This document shows, piece after piece, positions 1 to 6,265 of a DNA stretch of 10,974 bases (the stretch's first letter is position 1; every line of letters begins with the position of its first letter). The DNA is taken from contig CAYRAM010000049.1 in the NCBI GenBank assembly GCA_964422295.1, forward strand, positions 1 to 10,974, given 5' to 3'. Made by a program: the position numbers and the translations under genes. A model generated the notes under the pieces. It was not told the DNA's origin, did no database searches, and saw nothing but the letters and a program-made list of their open reading frames with translations. This DNA is from UBA12191 sp964422295 (GTDB lineage: Bacteria > Planctomycetota > UBA8108 > UBA1146).

Positions 1-121
1 CCAAAACAGTACACACCAAAACAGTACACACCAAAACAGTACACACCAAAACAGTACACACCAAAACAGTGACGATCAAAAGAGCAACGCTCAAACCATT
101 GATGCTCAACAGCGGGACTCA
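1..121 (+). repeat. 15-bp tandem repeat encoding QNSTH pentapeptides, decaying downstream
   Basis: The unit ccaaaacagtacaca is repeated identically four times (1-60), and a fifth unit diverges after its first 10 bases (61-70). The unit is exactly five codons and lies in frame with the transglutaminase-like gene, giving QNSTH x4. Degenerate units follow (QNSDD, QKSNA, QTIDA, QQRDS), each still starting with a CAA codon for Gln, so period 5 persists over eight units to position 121. The array is cut by the left edge and its full copy number is unknown. Confidence 0.95.
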
Positions 122-1030
122 CGAAGATTTGACATCGAATATATCGTTGAACTTTCCGACTGCCCGGTTGATCAAGAAATCAAAATTTGGATCCCCTATC
201 CCGGAACCGACGATCACCAGAAGATTCACGATCTCGACTTTAAACTCGACAACTCCCTGGAGGGGATCAAGGTCGAATTTGAAAAGGGCAAGGTTCATGG
301 CAATCACATGATTTTTGTCCACGCAAAAGTTTTAAAGCCCGTGGGCAAAATCGTTGTAACCTACTCAGTCGAGCGATTTGTCAACTCGGTCAATCTCAAG
401 GAACTCAGCGAGAATGAAGGCCCCAAGGCAGAAGCGGATTCGATTTATCTGAAGCCTTCCACGCTTTGCTTCGTCACCCCGCAAATCAAGCGCGAGGCCA
501 CAGCTCTCTCTGCCTTGAGCGCAACGTCCACTGGCAAGGCACGCCGCTTCTACGACCACATCCTGAATAAAATGTCCTACAGCAAGGCTGGCAAGGGGTG
601 GGGTCGCGGGGACATCCACCACGCATGTGAAGTTGGAGAGGGGAACTGCACCGACTTCCACACCTACTTCAGCGCACTGTGCATGGCGGCCGGAATAGAA
701 TCCCGCTTTCAGATCGGCATGTGGGGTAAATACACCCCTGAAAAAGAACGGTACAAAACCGGGGGTTACCACTGCTGGGCTGAGTTCCGTGTTCCCGGAA
801 AGGGATGGGTCCCCGTCGACATCTCGGAAGCTGACAAGGACATCGCCAACCGGGACAAATATTTTGGCTCCCAGACCGCCAACCGCGTCACACTTAGCAG
901 CGGCAGGGATCTCATCTTGTCACCCGCTCAGCAGGGCGCACCCATCAACTTTTTTGTCAATCCTTACGCCGAGATCGGTGGAAAACAATTCGATGGCATC
1001 ACCAAGTCCTGCTATTGGCAAGATCGATGA
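2..1030 (+). CDS. Transglutaminase-like cysteine protease/transferase-fold protein, 5' truncated by window edge
   Basis: The reading frame is open from the left edge to TGA at 1028-1030 (342 visible codons) with no credible start, so the N-terminus lies outside the window; the ATG at 308 is internal. The visible N-terminus is a QNSTH pentapeptide repeat (2-121), followed by a beta-rich region (about residues 45-150) and then a transglutaminase-like core. The catalytic triad is visible: Cys in GNCTDFHTY (codon 647-649), His in GGYHCWAEF (770-772) and Asp in WVPVDISEAD (818-820). This matches the transglut_core superfamily, whose members are usually proteases or amidases in bacteria rather than cross-linking enzymes. 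The substrate is unknown. The Gln/Asn/Ser/Thr-rich repeat suggests an extracytoplasmic linker, but no signal peptide can be seen because the start is missing. The CDGSH gene follows 59 nt downstream on the same strand. The fold call is confident, the function is not. Confidence 0.88.
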   Translation, partial: QNSTHQNSTHQNSTHQNSTHQNSDDQKSNAQTIDAQQRDSRRFDIEYIVELSDCPVDQEIKIWIPYPGTDDHQKIHDLDFKLDNSLEGIKVEFEKGKVHGNHMIFVHAKVLKPVGKIVVTYSVERFVNSVNLKELSENEGPKAEADSIYLKPSTLCFVTPQIKREATALSALSATSTGKARRFYDHILNKMSYSKAGKGWGRGDIHHACEVGEGNCTDFHTYFSALCMAAGIESRFQIGMWGKYTPEKERYKTGGYHCWAEFRVPGKGWVPVDISEADKDIANRDKYFGSQTANRVTLSSGRDLILSPAQQGAPINFFVNPYAEIGGKQFDGITKSCYWQDR

Positions 1031-1076
1031 TCCTTCCTCCTGGATACTTTTGTAACCACTGAAAAACCCCTTGCCG

Positions 1077-1084
1077 AAGGAGGA
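1077..1084 (+). promoter_or_regulatory. Shine-Dalgarno that decides the CDGSH start
   Basis: The sequence aaggagga is a perfect anti-16S match. It sits 5 nt before an ATC codon (1090-1092) in the CDGSH frame. No ATG, GTG or CTG is present in that frame between the preceding in-frame stop (1060-1062) and the first conserved residues. Confidence 0.8.
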
Positions 1085-1089
1085 ATCCC

Positions 1090-1317
1090 ATCGAAAGAAA
1101 ATCGGTCAACGACGCACCAGAAGTTCTCGAGTTGGATGCTGGAAAATACGCCTGGTGCTCCTGTGGGCATTCTGCAAAACATCCATTTTGTGATGGCAGC
1201 CATTCAGGAAGTGACATGGCGCCGGTGATATTCGAGGTCGCCGAGAAGAAAAAGTTCGCCCTGTGCGCTTGCAAGAAGACAGGGGGAGCCCCCTTCTGCG
1301 ATGGTTCCCACGCCTGA
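1090..1317 (+). CDS. Double-CDGSH iron-sulfur protein (mitoNEET-like), apparent AUC start
   Basis: This is a 75-aa protein with two copies of the CDGSH-type [2Fe-2S] motif C-x-C-x2-(S/T)-x3-P-x-C-D-G-S-H: CSCGHSAKHPFCDGSH at residues 23-38 and CACKKTGGAPFCDGSH at 59-74. Each supplies three Cys and one His ligand. Family members are small cytosolic electron-transfer or redox-sensing proteins; the specific role here cannot be read from sequence. I start it at ATC 1090 because of the strong ribosome binding site 5 nt upstream and because the segment APEVLELDAGKYAWC, typical of the family N-terminus, precedes the only other candidate, TTG 1132, which has no binding site. A true AUC start is unusual, and a sequencing error of ATG is the alternative. 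It lies 59 nt after the transglutaminase-like gene and may be cotranscribed with it. Confidence 0.88.
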   Translation: MERKSVNDAPEVLELDAGKYAWCSCGHSAKHPFCDGSHSGSDMAPVIFEVAEKKKFALCACKKTGGAPFCDGSHA

Positions 1318-1355
1318 TCGGGATGGGACCTTTCGAATTTGATTTCGACAGGAAG

Positions 1356-3479
1356 TTATTCGATCTCGAGCGGGATCAATACCTCTACCACTTCCGATGG
1401 AATGCATTGCACTCCGAAGGGGTCAACAGGCAAAAATCCATCCATCGGCGGAAGATCGATCGTGTATTCACCGATATCGCTGACGAGTACCCGATAGCCA
1501 CTGCCGGTTCGCCCTCTCGTCAGCACTCTGCCGCCATGTCCAGCAGCTGTCACGAGGGGATGCCAAGTAATATCCCATGGAATTGAAGTGCCGTTGTGAT
1601 CAAGGAGCAGAATCATGCCCATCGCCGGTTCAAGCTCCATCTCGAAGTCGTTGACTCCATCGAGAGTGACAGAAACCTGCTGATGGCTGGGAACGTAGGC
1701 CTGGTCCGAAACAGATAAAATCACATCCCCAACAGGAACTTGAAATTCGAACACTCCATCGCTGACTGAAGGAACCGGAACTGCACCGGCACCTGGAACT
1801 CCTTGGGGTCTCACCGGTGCCCAGCGGATAAGGCCGGGAGTTGCCAATTCTCCACCACCATTTTCGATCAATGTTGTCACACGGACATCAACCGGGTCAG
1901 GAAGCACCAAGTCCGCATCGAAAAAGTCCTCTTCGCCGATTTCAAAGAGATCTCCGTAGCCTACCGGCAGAACCAGAATTCCATAGGTTCCCAACTTCAC
2001 ACTGACAGGTCCCCATGAGTAGAGCAGTCCCCCGCCGACTTCTTCCATCCCCATCTCTGCACTGGGCAAATTCACGGTATCGTTGACGGGGTCACTTCCT
2101 GCACCGGTGGGGCGTATTCGTACAGAGAAATTATCCAGATACCAGCCATCCGGCACGAAGACTGTCCCGGCGAGATCGGATCGCTCTTCGTCGTCGGTGG
2201 GGACCGTCATTTCGAGAATATTTTGCTCACCAAGGATCACATCAAAGTAAGTTTCTGCGTGGACGGTCGGATTCAGATTCCAGTGTCCCGATTCAAGGGT
2301 CGCTCTCCAGGATCCACTCAAGAGTCCCTGAATCAATTGTGAACTGACACCCAGAATTGGCATCTCCATAAACGGCATGCCCACCTGTTCCGGTGCCCTG
2401 AATCGCAATTTGATGTCTTCTCGATAGGTGTCGCCATCGAGAATCAGATTGAGGTCCGCCGCCGGATACAGCAGAACATCTCTTTCGCCTCCATCGACCA
2501 GGTCCACCGTCAATCTCTTCCATTCATGACCTGCAGCCCTGACATGGATGACCACCGCGGAACCGATCATTCCAAGACGTCCATCCAAAGAAACCGGGGA
2601 TTGAGATTCTTGTACGTAGAAATCGGAAGATAAGGGCCAGCCGGGGTGCTCCAGGGTACTGCGATGAAAATCCTGCAGTCGAACCACTTCGATGCCACTG
2701 AGGGCTGCTCCGGTTTCTCCAGAGAGCACATTCAATGTCGCCAGAGAGTCATACCGAATATACACACGAACAGCACCAGAGGACTGGGCCTGCACCGGTG
2801 TTGAGGGTGCGATCACTCTCGCCGGTCGATCATCCAAAACAGCGCTGTAGAAGCGGATCATCGATGATGCGGGTGCATCAAATCCAAATGATCCATTGAC
2901 GACGCTCACCGTTCTGGAACGGTTGTCGACCCCTACTTCCAACTGACCGCTGACTCCTGTAAGGGCCGAGTTTTCAGCTTCCTCCCATATCATTCCACCG
3001 ACTCGCACATTTCCTTCAGGATCGCTGTCCGATCGGCTCTCTTCATTGCTGGTGGAAGGTCCCCTGCCACGATTTCGGGAGTTGCGGGATGACCCTCCCC
3101 CCGAGTTTCCCCGACCCGTGCCGTCATTGAATCCAGGGGAGTTCCCACGTCCGGAAGGAGTGCTTCCGCCGTTGAAATCACGTCCTGAGACATTCGGTCG
3201 ACCGCTGAGACCATCCTCCTCTGGCCTCTTCCCATCTGCTCCCTGTGAGTCGTTGCGAGTCCCCTGTTCGCCTTCCGCTGCGCCATCACTTGCGCCCGTT
3301 TTTGAGCCTCTTCCGGTGGTGGAAGAGCTCCCTCCACGGGGCTCACCGGAACGGTCGAAACCATTGACGGAATCCCCACCACCGGTGGGAAGTCCCGGTC
3401 CTGAAGGCAGAAACAAATAGGCAGTGGAGACGACACCGACCAATATCAGGGCGGCGATCACGAGATTCCTGGGATTCAC
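1356..3479 (-). CDS. Single-pass membrane-anchored protein with disordered Gly/Ser linker and beta-sandwich repeats
   Basis: I start this 707-aa protein at GTG 3477-3479 because GAGGAG (3485-3490) lies 5 nt upstream, placing the hydrophobic segment NLVIAALILVGVVSTAYLFL at residues 4-24 as an uncleaved anchor or signal. The frame stays open upstream, with a TTG at 3530 lacking a good binding site. Residues about 28-160 form a low-complexity Gly/Ser/Arg/Asn/Asp linker. The rest is beta-rich with few Cys, and several segments resemble carboxypeptidase-regulatory-like or Ig-like sandwiches (for example GVSGQLEVGVDNRSRTVSV, and FEFQVPVGDVILSVSD followed by a short strand). Such architecture is common for planctomycete surface proteins. 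No catalytic motif is recognised. The gene is convergent with the CDGSH gene, 38 nt apart, with no clear terminator between. Function is unknown. Confidence 0.85.
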   Translation of the reverse strand: MNPRNLVIAALILVGVVSTAYLFLPSGPGLPTGGGDSVNGFDRSGEPRGGSSSTTGRGSKTGASDGAAEGEQGTRNDSQGADGKRPEEDGLSGRPNVSGRDFNGGSTPSGRGNSPGFNDGTGRGNSGGGSSRNSRNRGRGPSTSNEESRSDSDPEGNVRVGGMIWEEAENSALTGVSGQLEVGVDNRSRTVSVVNGSFGFDAPASSMIRFYSAVLDDRPARVIAPSTPVQAQSSGAVRVYIRYDSLATLNVLSGETGAALSGIEVVRLQDFHRSTLEHPGWPLSSDFYVQESQSPVSLDGRLGMIGSAVVIHVRAAGHEWKRLTVDLVDGGERDVLLYPAADLNLILDGDTYREDIKLRFRAPEQVGMPFMEMPILGVSSQLIQGLLSGSWRATLESGHWNLNPTVHAETYFDVILGEQNILEMTVPTDDEERSDLAGTVFVPDGWYLDNFSVRIRPTGAGSDPVNDTVNLPSAEMGMEEVGGGLLYSWGPVSVKLGTYGILVLPVGYGDLFEIGEEDFFDADLVLPDPVDVRVTTLIENGGGELATPGLIRWAPVRPQGVPGAGAVPVPSVSDGVFEFQVPVGDVILSVSDQAYVPSHQQVSVTLDGVNDFEMELEPAMGMILLLDHNGTSIPWDITWHPLVTAAGHGGRVLTRGRTGSGYRVLVSDIGEYTIDLPPMDGFLPVDPFGVQCIPSEVVEVLIPLEIE

Positions 3480-3484
3480 GAACA

Positions 3485-3490
3485 CTCCTC
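3485..3490 (-). promoter_or_regulatory. Ribosome binding site supporting the GTG 3479 start
   Basis: GAGGAG on the minus strand lies 5 nt before GTG 3477-3479. The longer TTG start at 3530 is preceded only by a weak G-rich stretch, so the shorter protein is preferred. Confidence 0.6.
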
Positions 3491-3610
3491 GAAAACGGGG
3501 CCAGTCAAATTTTACAGGGAATTGGCGCAATACCCTACCATATGCCTGAAAGTACCTTCCTGAGTTCCCAGGTCGGAATCAAATCAGCAAGTCTTGCCGG
3601 GATCAGAAGC

Positions 3611-3656
3611 AGGAAAACAACAGGAGCCCGGAAGGGATCAACCTTCCGGGCTCCTG
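3611..3656 (-). terminator. Rho-independent terminator of the DsbD-like/redoxin unit
   Basis: A perfect 15-bp inverted repeat (caggagcccggaagg at 3621-3635 and its complement at 3642-3656) encloses a 6-nt loop. On the minus strand it is followed by ttgttttcct (3620-3611), a U-rich tract. It lies 21 nt beyond the TAG at 3678-3680 of the redoxin. On the plus strand no T-run follows, so direction is clear. Confidence 0.9.
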
Positions 3657-3667
3657 CGTTCGTCACA

Positions 3668-3686
3668 AAGTCGTCAACTACGACTT
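3668..3686 (-). promoter_or_regulatory. Candidate bacterial SECIS hairpin downstream of in-frame UGA
   Basis: On the minus strand aagtcgt (3686-3680), loop agttg (3679-3675) and acgactt (3674-3668) form a perfect 7-bp stem, extendable by one G-U pair. The loop begins 22 nt after the UGA (3704-3702) and carries a G at its second position. Bacterial SECIS elements are short apical stem-loops at about this distance with a G at the start of the loop, so the geometry fits. A lower helix GUUC/GAAC can also pair across an internal loop. The TAG stop overlaps the hairpin, so the element is partly coding and partly 3' UTR. Confidence 0.6.
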
Positions 3687-4253
3687 CTTGAACTTGATGC
3701 TTCAGCCGTAAGGCCGGGTTCTCGGAGTCGAAACCTCTTTGCCGGCGAGGATCTCCTCGACCGCCTTGACGACGTAGTTCTCACCTGAACGACGATCATC
3801 GAAAGCTCCCTGGTAGAGGATTTTGCCATTCTTGATGACGAAGCAGTGTGGCGTTCTTTTGGCACCGATCTTCTTTCCGAGCTTGCCATCAAAATCCTGA
3901 AGGATCTTGTGTTCGATCTTGTAGGACTCTTTGAACTTCTTCAGACCTGCAACGGTGTTGTAGTGGGTGGAACAGACTGAGAACCATGCGACCCCCTTCT
4001 TTTTGAGGGCAGCAGCGGACTCCTGGACCTTCTTGTCCTTGTAGAGTGGCTTGACCGCAGGGCAACCATTCTCGGTCCACTCAAGAACGATGATCTTGTC
4101 CTTCATGTCTGCAGACTTGTGGACTTTTCCATCCAAATCCTTGAGGGAAAACTGGATCGCTACCTCACCTTCGGCAGCCTTCTTCTCATCGGCGAGTACC
4201 AGAGGGGAACTCAACGCCAAGGTAAGTGCAATCAATGTCAGCAACGGCTTCAT
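3678..4253 (-). CDS. Secreted redoxin/thioredoxin-fold protein, probable selenoprotein (Sec at UGA 3702-3704)
   Basis: ATG 4253 is preceded by aggagg at 5-nt spacing. Residues 1-21 are a Sec signal peptide (LALSSPLVLA, then DE). Residues about 30-170 are a thioredoxin/AhpC-TSA fold with active-site Cys64 in EWTENGCPAVK, the cis-Pro motif in RTPHCFVI, and the GAFDDRR segment typical of the family. A conventional reading stops at residue 183 (TRTRPYG). Homologues continue there with Gly-Cys-Ser/Thr-Ile/Val-Lys; here the frame reads PYG-UGA-SIKFKKS-TAG, so the codon for the conserved Cys is TGA. With the hairpin downstream, I infer selenocysteine at residue 184 and a 191-aa product. If Sec is not inserted, the product is the 183-aa form (3702-4253). 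It follows the DsbD-like gene by 76 nt and ends at a strong terminator. The role is probably periplasmic thiol redox; the substrate is unknown. Confidence 0.85.
3702..3704 (-). other. In-frame UGA, probable selenocysteine codon
   Basis: This TGA replaces the Cys of the conserved Gly-Cys-Ser/Thr-Ile-Lys tail of this redoxin family. The codons after it (SIKFKKS) keep the family pattern up to TAG 3678-3680, which argues for readthrough rather than a simple stop. Confidence 0.75.
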
Positions 4254-4329
4254 GGGGCCTCCTATTTAAAATCTCAACTCATGATCAGGGCCTTGGCGTG
4301 ACCAGTGAATCACCGATCCTGCCCGCCTG

Positions 4330-5328
4330 CTACTTGCCTCGGCACTCGAATGCCGGGTACCCGGACACAGGCCCTATCGCCTTCCCCGGGCTAGGCACCA
4401 TCGTTGCACCCAAGAGCCCCGGATGGAAGCCCTGACCCACGTCGCGCACAACAAATGTGACCTGATTTCCCTCCGACAGCCTTTTGTGGATCTGCGGATC
4501 CGGAATCCAGGGTTCGGGGGTGACCTCGTCGAGCAAACCCGCAACCAGAGCGTGGGGATAGACTTGCCACCGCACTGGAATCGCCGGTCGGCGGTCAATC
4601 CACTTTCGTGCCCAGCGAATGGTCCAGCGACCTGCGATCGACCCCTTTTCCTCTGAGGGGATCCATTCCTGTTCCACATGAAATCCTTTGGGGACCTCTT
4701 TCAGGGGGATCGACTTCGCCCAACCCCTCAATCTCGAATAGGCACCCGGATCAACCTTGGGCTTCTGCGCAGATTTCAATCCCAAACTCACTTTGGACTC
4801 ACCATAGATACAAGTGGTTTTGCACACCTGCCAAGTCACCTTGGCTTTGAGCCAGATCGGCTCTGGCGATTCAGCATCCGCATCATCGGTCGCATCATCG
4901 TTTGCGGAGTTGGTCGAGGGGGTTTCAGGCGGGGTGACATCAAAGAGCAGCATGAATGACTTGCTGTAACCGTAAGTAATCAGTTCACCGGACTCGACCA
5001 TTCTTTCGGGCGCCGGAAAGCTCGGTCCGCTGATCTTCCAACCGGATGGCAGGTCCCAATGGACCTCCGGAGGATCGCCTCCATCTCGGGGAGAGTGCCA
5101 GTAACCGTGCCAGCCCGGAAGAGGTTTGATCCACACTCCCAATCGGAAAGGAACCCCGGGTTGGTATGCTTTCACTTCTGAGACCAATTCGGCGGTACAG
5201 GGAGTCTCCTCTTCCAGCTCATCGAGAAGGCCCCCTTGTGCAAATACGCTCAAAGGAAGCAGAATGAGTCCACACAGCAAGATGATGAAGAGGGATTTCG
5301 GTCCATCGACAAAGCCGGTCGCCGACAT
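4330..5328 (-). CDS. DsbD-alpha-like periplasmic thiol:disulfide interchange domain protein
   Basis: This 332-aa protein starts at ATG 5328, behind aaggtgga at 7-nt spacing, with a signal peptide (hydrophobic LFIILLCGLILLPLSVFA, residues 13-30). The central and C-terminal parts resemble the N-terminal domain of DsbD-type cytochrome c biogenesis/thiol:disulfide interchange proteins: GYWHSPRDGGDPPEVHWDLP at residues 76-95, YGYS around 119, and the hallmark WQVCKTTCIYGE with Cys169 and Cys173. In DsbD this Cys pair passes electrons from the membrane domain to periplasmic clients. Here the transmembrane and C-terminal thioredoxin domains are absent, and an acidic Ser/Asp insert (about residues 135-155) interrupts the domain. 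It stops at TAG 4330-4332, 76 nt before the redoxin, so the two are likely an operon and functional partners. The membrane electron donor is not encoded in this window. Confidence 0.85.
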   Translation of the reverse strand: MSATGFVDGPKSLFIILLCGLILLPLSVFAQGGLLDELEEETPCTAELVSEVKAYQPGVPFRLGVWIKPLPGWHGYWHSPRDGGDPPEVHWDLPSGWKISGPSFPAPERMVESGELITYGYSKSFMLLFDVTPPETPSTNSANDDATDDADAESPEPIWLKAKVTWQVCKTTCIYGESKVSLGLKSAQKPKVDPGAYSRLRGWAKSIPLKEVPKGFHVEQEWIPSEEKGSIAGRWTIRWARKWIDRRPAIPVRWQVYPHALVAGLLDEVTPEPWIPDPQIHKRLSEGNQVTFVVRDVGQGFHPGLLGATMVPSPGKAIGPVSGYPAFECRGK

Positions 5329-5367
5329 GCTGGATCCACCTTTCCGTTCCAGACGCGAGAAGAGAGG

Positions 5368-5376
5368 ATTCTAGCA
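5368..5376 (-). promoter_or_regulatory. Extended -10 promoter candidate for the DsbD-like/redoxin unit
   Basis: On the minus strand TGCTAGAAT is an extended -10 element (TGn followed by TAGAAT), about 40 nt upstream of ATG 5328. No good -35 is visible at 17 nt, which is compatible with an extended -10 promoter. This is an inference from sequence only. Confidence 0.4.
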
Positions 5377-5446
5377 GATCCCCGGCTCATTTCCTTGCTC
5401 AGAGTGGTCAGCTCAACGGAAGAAGTGACGATTCAGAGGTGTTGAT

Positions 5447-6259
5447 TTGCTCAAGTACTTCAAGAACAGAAAATTCCGTTTCCTCGCATTGATCGGGTTA
5501 CTGCTGATCTTGTACGCCAGCCTGGCGGAACTGGAACACCGCATGACCTATGCACCGACTCACGCTTGGGATGCAGCGCTGCCCGATACCGCCGTCGAGT
5601 TGACCTTCGCAAATCAACTTTCTGCTGCTTGGTTTCCGGCCCCCGGAGCGGAACATGTCATCGTCTACTGTCACGGAAATGCGGGAAACATCTCGCATCG
5701 GTTTGCCATCGCCAAAAATTTCCAGGCGATGGGTTGGCCCGTATTCCTCTTCGACTATCGGGGATATGGCAAATCTGCCGGGGGGCCTCCGGATGAAAGA
5801 AAAATGCTTCTGGATGCCCAGAATGCACTCTTCGAAGCGGAAGGTCTTGTCGAGTCTCCGAATGACAAAAAAGTGATCTTCTATGGACGCAGTTTGGGTT
5901 CGGTGGCAGCAATCCAGAACAGCGGCAAGTTTCCCCATTGGGTCCGCGGCCTGATCCTCGATTCGCCGCTGCTGTCGGCAAAGGAAATGGCGAAGGAGGT
6001 GGGCTTTGGCTGGTACGCGCCACTACTGACTCAGAATCTCAACAATCAAGAAAACATCGCAATGGTCGATTGTCCGATCCTGATTCTTCACGGTGATGCC
6101 GATCAAATCGTCCCTGTCCGTCATGGAAGAGAGTTGGCGGAACTGGCGACCTCCAAAACGACCCTGGTCGAGATCCCCGGAGGCCGGCACAACGATTCTC
6201 GCAGAAAGGGACTCGCATTGGAGGCGATCAAAGCGTTCATCGAAGAACTGCAGCACTGA
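5447..6259 (+). CDS. Membrane-anchored alpha/beta hydrolase (Bem46/ABHD13-like)
   Basis: This 270-aa protein starts at TTG 5447, which has GAGGTG 5 nt upstream and places a transmembrane anchor at residues 10-28 (RFLALIGLLLILYASLAEL). The alpha/beta-hydrolase core follows: oxyanion-region motif YCHGNAGNISHR (residues 74-85), DYRGYGKSAGGP (103-114), nucleophile elbow GRSLGS with Ser149, Asp219 in LHGDADQIVP, and His248 in GGRHND. The triad is complete and the length is normal for the Bem46/YfhR-like group, whose substrates are generally unknown lipases, esterases or peptidases. It is divergent from the DsbD-like gene (118-nt intergenic region) and convergent with the TIM-barrel gene, only 6 nt apart. 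No operon partner is visible on its strand, so its physiological role is open. Confidence 0.9.
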   Translation: MLKYFKNRKFRFLALIGLLLILYASLAELEHRMTYAPTHAWDAALPDTAVELTFANQLSAAWFPAPGAEHVIVYCHGNAGNISHRFAIAKNFQAMGWPVFLFDYRGYGKSAGGPPDERKMLLDAQNALFEAEGLVESPNDKKVIFYGRSLGSVAAIQNSGKFPHWVRGLILDSPLLSAKEMAKEVGFGWYAPLLTQNLNNQENIAMVDCPILILHGDADQIVPVRHGRELAELATSKTTLVEIPGGRHNDSRRKGLALEAIKAFIEELQH

Positions 6260-6265
6260 TCGCTT

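Noticed and set aside
1..70. CRISPR or direct-repeat array
   Set aside because: The units are contiguous 15-bp copies without spacers and are in frame as QNSTH codons, so this is a coding minisatellite.
1318..1355. A bidirectional terminator between the CDGSH gene and the 707-aa gene
   Set aside because: Only a 5-bp tcgaa/ttcga pairing is present, with no T-run.
3046..3420. A 124-aa Pro-rich plus-strand ORF
   Set aside because: It is the antisense shadow of the Gly/Ser/Arg-rich linker of the minus-strand 707-aa protein; low-complexity GC-rich coding gives long open frames opposite.
3668..3686. The short hairpin as a second terminator
   Set aside because: It has only 7 bp of mixed composition and no U-run follows; a much stronger terminator lies just downstream, so a recoding role fits better.
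3702..4253. The redoxin as a pseudogene broken by a late nonsense mutation
   Set aside because: The tail after TGA keeps the family pattern, the stop that follows is at the expected place, and a SECIS-like stem is present; decay would not preserve these. It remains the fallback if the genome lacks Sec machinery.
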